A stretch of 60,360 nt of DNA, from positions 1-60,360 of the forward strand of contig JAZNFW010000116.1 of NCBI GenBank assembly GCA_045576175.1. The letters run 5' to 3'. Both the position numbers and the translations under genes were made by a program. Positions 43,986 through 52,115 of the stretch are shown piece by piece (the stretch's first letter is position 1; every line of letters begins with the position of its first letter). The notes beneath the pieces are model-generated. The model was not told the DNA's origin, searched no databases, and saw only the letters and a list, made by a program, of their open reading frames with translations. This DNA is from RGIG8748 sp045576175. Its GTDB lineage: Bacteria > Bacillota > Clostridia > UMGS1810.

Positions 43986-44587
43986 ATTTTGTCTCCTCCT
44001 TTGTTCTTTTTTGATTTTATTACATTGAGTATGCCAAGTATTGTGCCGAGCACAATAAATGCTCCGGGAGGAAGAATAAACATAATTGCGGGCTGGAAAT
44101 TTGCTCCAAACAGGCTAAATCCAAGAAGTGTTCCCGCACCGAGAATTTCTCGTACAGAGCCGAGCACGCTAAGACCTAATGTAAAGCCAAGCCCCATACC
44201 CAAACCATCGAGTGCCGAGGGAAGAGGCTTATTTTTGGAAGCAAAGCTCTCTGCACGCGCAAGGATTATACAGTTAACAACAATAAGAGGTATAAAAAGT
44301 CCCAGTGCTGCGGAAATAGATGGCAGATACGCCTTAAGAAGCATCTCTATGATACTTACGAATGCTGCTATTATAACTATGTACGATGCAATTCTTATTT
44401 TCGATGGGATTAGTTTTCGCACCAATGATATTGCAAGGTTTGAACACACAAGAACGAATGTTGCCGAAAGTCCCATACCAATAGCATTTATAAGAGAGGT
44501 TGTAACGGCAAGGGTAGGGCACATACCAAGAAGCTGTACAAAGGTGGGGTTTTCGTTTATTATGCCGTTTTTAAATGCAGATTTCAT
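43982..44587 (-). CDS. rnfE: Rnf complex membrane subunit E
   Basis: This 201-residue membrane subunit is paralogous to RnfA in inverted topology. Landmarks are NGIINENPTFVQLLGMCPTL at the start and GSVREILGAGTLLG near the end. The start codon directly follows the rnfG stop (TAAATG), with AGGAGGG inside the end of rnfG. Confidence 0.95.
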   Translation of the reverse strand: MKSAFKNGIINENPTFVQLLGMCPTLAVTTSLINAIGMGLSATFVLVCSNLAISLVRKLIPSKIRIASYIVIIAAFVSIIEMLLKAYLPSISAALGLFIPLIVVNCIILARAESFASKNKPLPSALDGLGMGLGFTLGLSVLGSVREILGAGTLLGFSLFGANFQPAIMFILPPGAFIVLGTILGILNVIKSKKNKGGDKI

Positions 44588-45151
44588 TTATTTGCCCTCC
44601 TTTTCTATTAGCTCTTTTGCCGCCTTGAGTGCAGAATTTACTCCATTTGCAACTGCTTTGGAGGTAACTGTGGCTCCGCTTATGGCACTTATCTCGCTAT
44701 TTTTTGACGCAGAGGTTTTAACTACGGATATTTCGCTCGTCTTACCCGCAAATTGAGAAATCCAGGATTCATCAGAGGCTTTTGCACCAAGGCCCGGAGT
44801 TTCTGACATATCGGTTATTTTAACACCGCTTACTTCTCCATCTTTGGTTACGCCAACCATCATTGTTATGGCACCGCCAAATCCTGATGGGGTTACCTTA
44901 AAGCAGTAGCCAACGATGCTTCCGTCTTTGTCTTTGCCTATATATGCTTCGGAAACGCTCTCGCATTGTTTGGGTGCAAACTCATCTGCATCGGGCAGAA
45001 CCTCTGTTTTTGCTGTTTCCTCCGCTTGCGCCTGAAGCATAGCAATTCGGTCTTTTGTAAGATGGTTACACAGTACCAGAAGCAGTGTGCAAACAAATGC
45101 TATTACAAAGAGTATTGCGGCAAGCTTTATAATGAACTTTGTGTTTTTCAT
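44588..45151 (-). CDS. rnfG: Rnf complex FMN-binding subunit G
   Basis: This 187-residue subunit has an N-terminal membrane anchor (about 8-30) and a periplasm-side FMN-binding domain. The motif ISGATVTSKAV carries the Thr expected to hold FMN covalently. The start overlaps the rnfD stop (ATGA). Confidence 0.93.
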   Translation of the reverse strand: MKNTKFIIKLAAILFVIAFVCTLLLVLCNHLTKDRIAMLQAQAEETAKTEVLPDADEFAPKQCESVSEAYIGKDKDGSIVGYCFKVTPSGFGGAITMMVGVTKDGEVSGVKITDMSETPGLGAKASDESWISQFAGKTSEISVVKTSASKNSEISAISGATVTSKAVANGVNSALKAAKELIEKEGK

Positions 45152-46089
45152 TTATCCTTCACCGCCTTACCGAAAGTTTTTGGCACAAAAGCCTTGTCTA
45201 TAAGAGGAGTAACTATATTCATTACAAGTATTCCGTAGGTAATGCCCTCGGGGTAAGCACCGTAGGAACGGATAACTCCGGTTATCACAGCCGCACCGAA
45301 TGCGTATATAAACTGACCTTTTGCGGTAAGAGGACTTGTTGTGTAGTCCGTAGCCATAAAGAATGCACCCAGCATAGCTCCGCCTGAGAGTATGGTAAAG
45401 AGGAAGTCTCCCTGGAAGAAGCCCGAAGGGTTGAATATAAATCCAAAAATGCCCAGAGTTGCAAGAAATGTAAGCGGTATTACGGGAGTAATAACCTTTC
45501 TTACAATAAGATATATACCCCCTGCAAGAAGTGCCAGTGCACATATTTCACCAATGCATCCGCTTATATTTGTTCCCAAAAACAAATCCTTAAGGACGGG
45601 GAGGTTTGCTCTGCCTTCTTTAAGCATGGCAAGAGGTGTCGCACCGGAAATGCCATCTGCAGTCCAGTCTGTCATGGCAACGGGCCACGAAGCGAGCAGA
45701 AAAGCTCTTGCGGCAAGTGCGGGATTAACAATGTTCTGACCGAGACCTCCAAAAAAGCATTTTACTATAATTATGGCAAATATGCCTCCAATGATTGGTA
45801 TGAAAAGGGGTACATTAAAGGGCAGACACATAGCAAGCAGAAGTCCTGTAACAACAGCACTTAGGTCTCCTATGGTGTTTGGCTTTTTGGATAGCTTGTT
45901 CCACACATATTCACTTATGACACAGCTTGCTATGCTGATTGCAGTCACAAGAAGGCACCTCGCACCTAAAAGGAATACCGAAACTATGAGAGCGGGCAAA
46001 AGTGCTATTATTACATCGCGCATAACAGTAGATATGTACTTGTCGCCTCGTATGTGAGGTGCGTATGATATACTTAAATTTTTATCCAC
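45148..46089 (-). CDS. rnfD: Rnf complex membrane subunit D
   Basis: This 313-residue membrane subunit has the RnfD/NqrB landmarks: SYAPHIRG at the start, FFGGLGQNIVNPALAARAFLL, the candidate flavin-attachment site ISGATPLAM, and MATDYTTSPLTAKGQ. It starts with GTG at 46089; GAGGT upstream is well spaced and no in-frame ATG exists nearby. Confidence 0.93.
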   Translation of the reverse strand: MDKNLSISYAPHIRGDKYISTVMRDVIIALLPALIVSVFLLGARCLLVTAISIASCVISEYVWNKLSKKPNTIGDLSAVVTGLLLAMCLPFNVPLFIPIIGGIFAIIIVKCFFGGLGQNIVNPALAARAFLLASWPVAMTDWTADGISGATPLAMLKEGRANLPVLKDLFLGTNISGCIGEICALALLAGGIYLIVRKVITPVIPLTFLATLGIFGFIFNPSGFFQGDFLFTILSGGAMLGAFFMATDYTTSPLTAKGQFIYAFGAAVITGVIRSYGAYPEGITYGILVMNIVTPLIDKAFVPKTFGKAVKDK

Positions 46090-46099
46090 AATTTTTACC

Positions 46100-47410
46100 T
46101 CACTTTTTTCGTAATTTTATTTTAGCCGTTTTTATGTTTTGTGTAATGGGCTGTCTGCTGGGGCATATGTATGAGCAAACACCGCATTCTATGCAGTCCA
46201 TTATGTTATATTTTTGCATATTTTCTGTATCGTTTATCTTTATGTAGCTATTAAGGAGAGCAGGTACGAGTCTCATAGGGCAAGCACCTACGCATTTGCC
46301 GCATTTAACGCAGTTTACGGTTTCCCTTTTGTCCATTTCCTCATCGGTAAAGGCTAAAAGAGCCGAAGTCCCTTTTATTGCGGGAGCATCAAGACAGTAC
46401 TGAGCTGTGCCCATCATAGGACCGCCCATTATAATCTTTTTTGCGCTTTCAAAGTCACAATCCGCACTTTGGAGTACATCACGCAGGGGTGTACCCGTTC
46501 TTACGCAGAAGTTAGATGGCTTTCTTATGGCACTACCCGAAACAGTAACAACTCTCGAAAGCACCGGCTTTCTGAATGTGAGGGCATTGTAAACGGCTAT
46601 ACAAGAGTCTATGTTATTTACAACCACACCCACATCTGCAGGAAGCTTTCCGCTGGGCACTTCTCTGCCCGTTACAGCCTTTATAAGATGCTTTTCGCTT
46701 CCTTGCGGATATTTTGTTTTAAGTACCTTTACCTCTGTACCTGGAAAGGAAGATGATAGTCTTTGCATAGAAGCTATTGCATCGGGCTTGTTGTTTTCAA
46801 TGCCTATTAAGCACTTTGTAACTCCGAGGATGCTTTTTATAAGCTCTGCACCCTTAAATATCTTTTCGGGAGTTTCTATCATAAGTCTGTAATCACTTGT
46901 AAGATAAGGCTCGCACTCGGCACCGTTTATTATAAGACAATCTATCTTTTTATCCTCGGGGGGATTTAGCTTTATGTGAGTGGGGAAGGTAGCACCGCCA
47001 AGTCCCACAAGTCCCATCTCTCTTATTATTGCAAGCTTTTCCTCTTTGGTGAGAGTGTCCACATCGTCATATTCGTGAATTGTAGGCACGCATTCGTCCT
47101 GAAAGTCGTTTTCTATTACAACACTCAAAACTATAGTGCCGTTTGGATGCGGTCTAGGTTCTATGTAAGTTACAGTGCCCGAAACAGACGAATGAATAGG
47201 TGCACTTACAAAAGCATCGCTGTCACCGATTTTTTGCCCTCTTAAAACTCTGTCGCCCACAGAAACGGTAGGGGAGCACGGAGCACCTATGTGCTGTTGC
47301 ATAGGGAATACCATCGTTTTGGACGGAGCTAGCTTTACAACTTCGCAGTTTTCAGTTTCTTTTTTGTGGTCATTTGGATGAAGACCGCCTTTAAAGGTTA
47401 AATTCTTCAA
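46100..47410 (-). CDS. rnfC: Rnf complex NADH-binding subunit C (TTG start)
   Basis: This 436-residue subunit binds NAD(H) and FMN. It begins with the family motif LTFKGGLHPNDHK, has the glycine-rich MGLVGLGGATFPTHIK and GAECEPYLTSDYRLM, and ends with two 4Fe-4S motifs (CVKCGKCVGACP and CIECGVCSYICPS). The start is TTG at 47410: the family N-terminus aligns there and no in-frame ATG or GTG exists between it and the pncB stop 19 bases upstream. The upstream sequence has only a weak GAAGTGA, so expression of the complex may be held down at this first step or coupled to pncB. Confidence 0.92.
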   Translation of the reverse strand: MKNLTFKGGLHPNDHKKETENCEVVKLAPSKTMVFPMQQHIGAPCSPTVSVGDRVLRGQKIGDSDAFVSAPIHSSVSGTVTYIEPRPHPNGTIVLSVVIENDFQDECVPTIHEYDDVDTLTKEEKLAIIREMGLVGLGGATFPTHIKLNPPEDKKIDCLIINGAECEPYLTSDYRLMIETPEKIFKGAELIKSILGVTKCLIGIENNKPDAIASMQRLSSSFPGTEVKVLKTKYPQGSEKHLIKAVTGREVPSGKLPADVGVVVNNIDSCIAVYNALTFRKPVLSRVVTVSGSAIRKPSNFCVRTGTPLRDVLQSADCDFESAKKIIMGGPMMGTAQYCLDAPAIKGTSALLAFTDEEMDKRETVNCVKCGKCVGACPMRLVPALLNSYIKINDTENMQKYNIMDCIECGVCSYICPSRQPITQNIKTAKIKLRKK

Positions 47411-47429
47411 CTGTATGTCACTTCTTTCA

Positions 47430-48875
47430 TTATTTTTTGTGTTGACGCAAAAGTTCCTCTTTTATATCCCACAGATTTTTCGACAAATCTACATAGTATT
47501 TATGCGGATTTTCAAATCTTTTTACTTCGTTCCATATGCCGTCCACCTGCTTTGCACAGAAAGAGCGGATTTCGTCTATATGGGGGCTTTCATATACCAG
47601 TGTGCCTTTTTTAAATATCGGCACAAGGAGTTCTTTTGCATAGTAGTTTGTAATTGTTTTTCTCTTCCAGGTGTGCTCTGGGTCAAATATTTCGTAATCG
47701 GAGCCGTCTGGAAGCGGCTCATCATTTAGCATAATAAGGTCTGCAATAGCCTTGTCGTTATCTTTGGAGTAGAAACGCACCAGTTTTTTGTTGCAGGGGT
47801 TTGTGATTTTGGCAGTATTTTCGCTTAATTTGATTTTGGGGATCTCACGCCCGCTTTCATCATATACGCTTGTAAGCTTATATACACCGCCGAACACCGG
47901 CTCGCTTCGGGAGGTTATGAGTCTTTCACCCACACCGAAAGAGTCTATTTTTGCATCCTGATGTATAAGGTCTCTTATGATGTATTCATCGAGCGAATTG
48001 GATGCAACAATCTTTACATCGTAGAGTCCCTCGCTGTCGAGAATTTCACGCACCTTTGAGGAAAGATATGCTATATCTCCGCTGTCTATACGCACGCCAC
48101 TGGGCTTGTGGCCGTTTGGTATAAGATATTCTTTAAACACTCTTATGGCGTTTGGCAGACCCGAATTTAAAACATTGTATGTATCTATAAGCAGAGTACA
48201 CGAATCGGGATAGGTCTTGGCATAAGCCATAAATGCCTCATATTCTGTATCGAACATCTGTATCCAGCTGTGAGCCATTGTGCCAAGGGCGGGTATTTTA
48301 AATTTCTGGTCGGCAAGAGTGCAGGCAGTACCAATGCATCCTGCAATATATGCCGCCCTTGCACCGTTTATTGCACCGGTGCTTCCCTGAGCACGCCTTG
48401 AACCAAATTCCATAACGGCACGGCCCTTGGCAGCTCTTACAATTCTGTTTGCCTTGGTAGCAATAAGGCACTGGTGGTTTATGGTTATAAGAAGCATAGT
48501 CTCTATAAGCTGTGCCTCAATTACAGGTCCTACAACCTTTACAATGGGTTCGCCGGGGAATATGGGTGTTCCTTCTTTAATGGCATATATATCGCAGGTA
48601 AACTTAAAGTTTTTAAGATAATCTAAAAATCTTTTGTCAAACATACCTCTTGACTCAAGATATTCTATGTCCTCGTCCGAAAAAGACAAGTTTTTAAGGT
48701 AGTCCACAAGCTGTTCGACACCTGCCATTATGGCAAAACCGCCATCGTCGGGAATCTTGCGGAAAAACATATCAAAGCAGGCTATTTTGTCCTTAAACCC
48801 ATGCTCAAAGTAGCCGTTTGACATAGTTAGTTCATAAAAATCCATAAGCATTGTAAGGTTTTCTTTAAAGTTCAT
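47430..48875 (-). CDS. pncB: Nicotinate phosphoribosyltransferase
   Basis: This 481-residue enzyme of NAD salvage converts nicotinate and PRPP to nicotinate mononucleotide using ATP. Landmarks are LTMLMDFYELTMSNGYF at the start, FGSRRAQG, the His region ALGTMAHSWIQMF (the phosphorylated-His position in the family), RIDSGDIAYLS, and GVGERLITS. The start is ATG 48875, behind GGAGG; the longer frame adds 12 residues with no similarity. It lies 19 bases before rnfC on the same strand, so NAD supply and the NAD-reducing Rnf complex appear to be co-expressed. Confidence 0.92.
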   Translation of the reverse strand: MNFKENLTMLMDFYELTMSNGYFEHGFKDKIACFDMFFRKIPDDGGFAIMAGVEQLVDYLKNLSFSDEDIEYLESRGMFDKRFLDYLKNFKFTCDIYAIKEGTPIFPGEPIVKVVGPVIEAQLIETMLLITINHQCLIATKANRIVRAAKGRAVMEFGSRRAQGSTGAINGARAAYIAGCIGTACTLADQKFKIPALGTMAHSWIQMFDTEYEAFMAYAKTYPDSCTLLIDTYNVLNSGLPNAIRVFKEYLIPNGHKPSGVRIDSGDIAYLSSKVREILDSEGLYDVKIVASNSLDEYIIRDLIHQDAKIDSFGVGERLITSRSEPVFGGVYKLTSVYDESGREIPKIKLSENTAKITNPCNKKLVRFYSKDNDKAIADLIMLNDEPLPDGSDYEIFDPEHTWKRKTITNYYAKELLVPIFKKGTLVYESPHIDEIRSFCAKQVDGIWNEVKRFENPHKYYVDLSKNLWDIKEELLRQHKK

Positions 48876-48943
48876 TTGTATGCCTCCAATAATAACGAAG
48901 AACTTCCCCAAAATATGTGTTTAGGAAAGTTCCGTTTGTAAAT

Positions 48944-49216
48944 TTATTTGTTCATAGCGTCTTCAAGCCAATATGCCCCTATATCGAGCGCACGGTAAAG
49001 CCCTTCGCGTTCTGCCTTTTTCTCTACTCTGCCGTCTGACATGAGAGATACTACAACCTCTGTTGCAAGCTCAAGGTCCTGGTATGACTCTGTATCCAGG
49101 ATTTCTATACAGACATAGTATTTGTCCACAATATCTCCGTATATAACGGTATTTCCTCTCTTGACAAGTGGTCTTCCTTTGTATATAAGAGCTGTCTGCT
49201 CCTTCTTTTTAGCCAA
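48944..49216 (-). CDS. Small conserved clostridial protein of unknown function
   Basis: This 90-residue soluble protein (about MAKKKEQTALIYKGRPLVKRG at the N-terminus) contains YKGRPLVKRGNTVIYGD and ends with KAEREGLYRALDIGAYWLEDA. I recognise this pattern as a small protein widespread in Clostridia, but no function is known to me. The start is TTG 49216, behind AGGAG; GTG 49225 overlaps that site. It lies 68 bases upstream of pncB on the same strand and may head the pncB-rnf transcript. Confidence 0.7.
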   Translation of the reverse strand: MAKKKEQTALIYKGRPLVKRGNTVIYGDIVDKYYVCIEILDTESYQDLELATEVVVSLMSDGRVEKKAEREGLYRALDIGAYWLEDAMNK

Positions 49217-49246
49217 AAAAATCACTCCTAGTATATTATTAGTATT

Positions 49247-49275
49247 ATTCTAACACATAAAAGAATAAAAGTAAA
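49247..49275 (-). promoter_or_regulatory. Candidate promoter for the small-protein-pncB-rnf operon
   Basis: On the minus strand TTTACT (49270-49275), 17 bp and TAGAAT (49247-49252), about 30 bases before the TTG start. Confidence 0.45.
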
Positions 49276-49325
49276 GCAATAATAGTAAAAAAACAAGAAC
49301 AATCGTTAAAAACGGAGATTTTTGT

Positions 49326-50006
49326 ATGACCATACTTTTTGTAAGGACACTTATTATATATTCCATAGTTGTTTTATCCTTGCGTCTTATGGGCAAAAGA
49401 CAAATAGGACAGCTTCAACCGTCGGAACTTGTGGTAGCAATTATGATATCCGACCTTGCCACTATGCCGATGAGCGATGTATCCATGCCGTTATTATATG
49501 GAATTGTGCCCATTTTTACTCTTGTTGTATGCGAAATGCTTTTGTCTTTTTTGAGCCTCAAAAGTGAGTGGATACGGGTTGTCTTAAGCGGTAGACCGCA
49601 GCTTCTTGTACGAAAAGGCCGTATTCAAAGAAAGGAGCTTCTCCACTCCAGAATAAATGCCGATGATCTTATGGAGGAGCTTCGCAAGGCAGGGTATTTC
49701 AGCTTAAATGATGTAGACACCGTGATTTTGGAAACGGGCGGAACTCTCTCTGTTATACCCAACGCCAAGGCATCTCAGCCCACAAACGAGGACCTTGGTA
49801 TACACAGTCAGCAAGAAGAGGTACCTTATATAATTATTGCCGACGGCAAGATAAGAAAAAGTGAACTTGTCCGCTCGGGGAGAGACGAGAACTGGATTAA
49901 AAAAATCCTAAAAGAAAACAAAATAAAGAGTATAAAGGATGTATTTATACTTTCTCAGGACGGCGGAGGAAGAATATTTGTACAGAAAAAGAGTGATGAT
50001 AAGTGA
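49326..50006 (+). CDS. DUF421/YetF-family membrane protein
   Basis: This 226-residue protein has three N-terminal membrane helices (LRLMGKRQIGQLQPSELV between the first two is the family hallmark) and a cytoplasmic YetF domain (about 85-226) with GRIQRKELLHSRINADDLMEELR-type features, here abbreviated. The family is linked to spore-germination and envelope stress proteins, but its biochemical role is not settled. The 3' end overlaps the next gene (GTGA). Confidence 0.88.
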   Translation: MTILFVRTLIIYSIVVLSLRLMGKRQIGQLQPSELVVAIMISDLATMPMSDVSMPLLYGIVPIFTLVVCEMLLSFLSLKSEWIRVVLSGRPQLLVRKGRIQRKELLHSRINADDLMEELRKAGYFSLNDVDTVILETGGTLSVIPNAKASQPTNEDLGIHSQQEEVPYIIIADGKIRKSELVRSGRDENWIKKILKENKIKSIKDVFILSQDGGGRIFVQKKSDDK

Positions 50007-50356
50007 GAGATGAGATTGTTTGCTGTATTATACTTTTTGCCCTTATAGGTCTTTTTGTCTACAACTCATATGTGGTGGAGGACAATACCAAAGATGTAAT
50101 AGAGGCAATAGAAAAAGCCGAGGAGAGTGGAAAGGATTATGAGGATATCCTAACAAGGTGGAAAAAGGAGAAAAAGGCACTTTTTTATATTTGCAGCCAC
50201 ACTATTATTATGCAGATAGACGAGAACATAAATTTAGGCTGTGAGTATGTAAAGCTTGGCGACAGTGAGCGCTCAGAATATATGTTCAAAAAGGCGAGAG
50301 TACTTTTAGAGGACCTTGCACAACGCGAGAAAATTAAACTTGACAATATTTTTTAA
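50003..50356 (+). CDS. DUF4363-family membrane-anchored protein
   Basis: This 117-residue protein has a single N-terminal membrane helix (about 5-22) and a helical extracytoplasmic or cytoplasmic domain; it matches DUF4363, usually encoded next to DUF421 genes in Clostridia. It starts with GTG, overlapping the upstream TGA, which implies coupled translation. Function unknown. Confidence 0.8.
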   Translation: MRDEIVCCIILFALIGLFVYNSYVVEDNTKDVIEAIEKAEESGKDYEDILTRWKKEKKALFYICSHTIIMQIDENINLGCEYVKLGDSERSEYMFKKARVLLEDLAQREKIKLDNIF

Positions 50357-50368
50357 TTGAAATATTAT
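50340..50368 (+). promoter_or_regulatory. Promoter of ruvX
   Basis: Perfect TTGACA (50340-50345), 17 bp and TATTAT (50363-50368), starting within the end of the DUF4363 gene and 37 bases before the ruvX ATG. Confidence 0.65.
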
Positions 50369-50405
50369 AATATATATGCTAATATAATGTTACGGAGATT
50401 TACTT

Positions 50406-50828
50406 ATGAGAATAATGGGAATTGATTACGGCGATTCCAGAGTGGGAATTGCTCTTTCTGACCCTCTGGGCATTACAGCTCAGGGACTTACAACACTTCC
50501 TAACAAGGTGTACGATAAGATGCTTAAAAACCTTGTTTCGCTCGTTTTGGAGCATAGTGTAGACAAGATAGTGCTGGGTATGCCCAAAAACCTAAACGGA
50601 AGCCTTGGTATAAGAGCAGAGGTAACACAGGATTTTCTTAAGGATTTACAAAGGGAAATTCCCGATATGGAGATTATCCTTTGGGATGAGAGGCTCACTA
50701 CCGTTGAGGCAAGCGGAGTGCTCAATGTAACCAATACCCGCGGCAAAGACAGAAAGAATGTAATCGACACAGTTGCAGCTTCGATTATACTTCAGAGTTA
50801 CTTAGATTATTTAAAACGAGGAGAATGA
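50406..50828 (+). CDS. ruvX: Holliday junction resolvase-like RuvX/YqgF
   Basis: This 140-residue RNase-H-fold nuclease has GIDYGDSRVGIALSDPLG at the N-terminus (first catalytic Asp), VLGMPKNLNGSLG, and the C-terminal WDERLTTVEA and KDRKNVIDTVAA regions that complete the active site. It is linked to pre-16S rRNA end processing and Holliday-junction resolution. Its DUF1292 neighbour is the usual clostridial arrangement (as in the alaS-yrrK-yrzB region of Bacillus). Confidence 0.93.
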   Translation: MRIMGIDYGDSRVGIALSDPLGITAQGLTTLPNKVYDKMLKNLVSLVLEHSVDKIVLGMPKNLNGSLGIRAEVTQDFLKDLQREIPDMEIILWDERLTTVEASGVLNVTNTRGKDRKNVIDTVAASIILQSYLDYLKRGE

Positions 50829-50830
50829 TT

Positions 50831-51106
50831 ATGGAACAGGAAAACATCATTACATTAACAGGCGAAAACGGAGAAGCATTCGATTTTGAAATAGCTGATT
50901 CCTTTGAGCTTGAGGGCAACAAGTATATAGCTCTTATTCCTCCCGAGGATGCAGACGCAGAGGAAGACGAGGTACTCATTATGCGAATAGAAACTGAGGA
51001 TGAGGAAGAGACTATTCTCACACAGATAGACAGCGATGAGGAACTTGACAAAGCATTCGAAATGTTTAAAGACAGATGCGCAGATCTTTTTGATTTTGCA
51101 GACTAA
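50831..51106 (+). CDS. DUF1292 (YrzB-like) small acidic protein
   Basis: This 91-residue, strongly acidic protein has the DUF1292 pattern: ITLTGENGEAFDFEIADSFE then YIALIPPEDADAEEDEVLIM and a helical acidic end. ATG 50831 is preferred over 50825 because GAGGAGA is only one base from the earlier ATG. The family sits beside ruvX in most Firmicutes; function is unknown. Confidence 0.88.
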   Translation: MEQENIITLTGENGEAFDFEIADSFELEGNKYIALIPPEDADAEEDEVLIMRIETEDEEETILTQIDSDEELDKAFEMFKDRCADLFDFAD

Positions 51107-51119
51107 TACAAATACAGTA

Positions 51120-51321
51120 CATCACCCCTGCGGTGTTCGTGGTGCGGATTATTTTAACCAACAAAAAATGAACGGAATCCCAATCTCTGAGTGTGGCTGT
51201 ATACCCGGCATAGCGACTTTGTGCCCTTATAAGACCGGGAAACAATAAGCACTCAGGCGGAGTCCACCTGCTTGCGCAGGTTAAAAATACATCCGCCAAG
51301 CACGGCACGGTGGGGTTTTTA
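51120..51321 (+). ncRNA. ssrS: Probable 6S RNA
   Basis: This region has no ORF and fits the 6S architecture. The ends form a long imperfect rod: ACCCC (51124-51128) with GGGGT (51312-51316), GTG (51333-relative positions 51133-51135) with CAC (51306-51308), CGTG (51138-51141) with CACG (51301-51304), and GCGGAT (51144-51149) with ATCCGC (51291-51296). A wide central bubble follows. Its 3' side contains the small hairpin ACCTGC, TTGC, GCAGGT, and beyond it CTGAGTG pairs with CACTCAG to close a terminal arm containing CCCGG/CCGGG. The 5' CCTGCGGTGTTCGTG is like the conserved 6S start, and the 3' end runs into TTTTTATTTTT. 6S RNA mimics an open promoter and sequesters sigma-A RNA polymerase in stationary phase. 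Exact ends are estimates. Confidence 0.8.
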
Positions 51322-51384
51322 TTTTTACATAAAAAATCTATTCTTGCCAAATATTATGTGTATCATAATGTTTGGAGGAATAGT

Positions 51385-51738
51385 ATGAAAAATGGATGGA
51401 AACTCGCACTTGGCGGGCTTGCTGCAGGTGTGTGCAACGGAATTTTCGGCTCAGGCGGAGGTATGATTGCGGTACCCCTTTTGCAAAAAGCGGGGCTTAG
51501 TGCTCACAAAGCACATTCCACGGCTCTGGCGGTTATTTTGCCCCTTACGGTAGTGAGCATCTTTAGGTATGCTTCATTTGGTACAGTTAAGATGTCCGTG
51601 CTGGTCACCATTTGTGCGGGCGGCGTGGTTGGCGGAATTCTTGGTGCCAAGCTTTTAAAACGATTTTCGGGAAAGTGGCTTAGCCGTATATTCGGTGTGT
51701 TTATGATAATAGCAGCAGTAAGGATGGTGATGTCCTGA
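51385..51738 (+). CDS. TSUP (TauE/SafE) transporter, first half-protein
   Basis: This 117-residue membrane protein corresponds to one of the two internally repeated halves of a TSUP transporter. It has about four helices and the half-signature NGIFGSGGGMIAVPLLQKAG near its N-terminus. ATG 51385 follows GGAGGAATAGT; the longer frame from 51310 would run into the 6S RNA end. Its stop overlaps the second half's start (TGATG). Full-length family members have about 240 residues, which equals the sum of the two products. Substrates in the family include sulfite, sulfonates and other organic anions. Confidence 0.85.
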   Translation: MKNGWKLALGGLAAGVCNGIFGSGGGMIAVPLLQKAGLSAHKAHSTALAVILPLTVVSIFRYASFGTVKMSVLVTICAGGVVGGILGAKLLKRFSGKWLSRIFGVFMIIAAVRMVMS

Positions 51739-52115
51739 TGCTACTTATTGCAAGCATTATATCGGGAGCCATCGGCGGTATGGGAATAGGCGGCGGAGTT
51801 GTACTCATACCCGTACTTACCTCGTTTTTTGATATAAGCCAGAAGAATGCACAGTTTATAAATCTTATATACTTTGTACCGCTTTCAATATGCGCTCTTT
51901 TTGTTCACATAAGGGCAAAGAGGGTAGATGTGAAAAAAGCACTTTTTATGGCTTTGGGCGGAATTGCGGGGGCACTTTTAGGGTGCGAAATTGCCGCAAG
52001 AATAAGCGTTGATATACTAAGGAAATTTTTCGGTTTCTTCCTGCTTTTTGTGGGAATAACCAGATTCAAAAATACAAACAAAAATGCGTCCGAAAGGGAG
52101 GATGTACATGACTAA
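51738..52115 (+). CDS. TSUP (TauE/SafE) transporter, second half-protein
   Basis: This 125-residue membrane protein is the complementary TSUP half, with its own signature IGGMGIGGGVVLIPVLTSFF and NAQFINLIYFVPLSI. Each half keeps the glycine-rich substrate motif, so the two probably assemble as a heterodimer or co-oligomer. The start overlaps the first half's stop by one base, so equal synthesis is likely. Its last eight bases overlap the murD start. Confidence 0.85.
   Translation: MLLIASIISGAIGGMGIGGGVVLIPVLTSFFDISQKNAQFINLIYFVPLSICALFVHIRAKRVDVKKALFMALGGIAGALLGCEIAARISVDILRKFFGFFLLFVGITRFKNTNKNASEREDVHD

Noticed and set aside
51384..51740. Frameshifted single TSUP gene
   Set aside because: Each half has its own start signals and a complete N-terminal signature, and the overlap TGATG is a normal coupling junction. 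Read-level support would still be useful.
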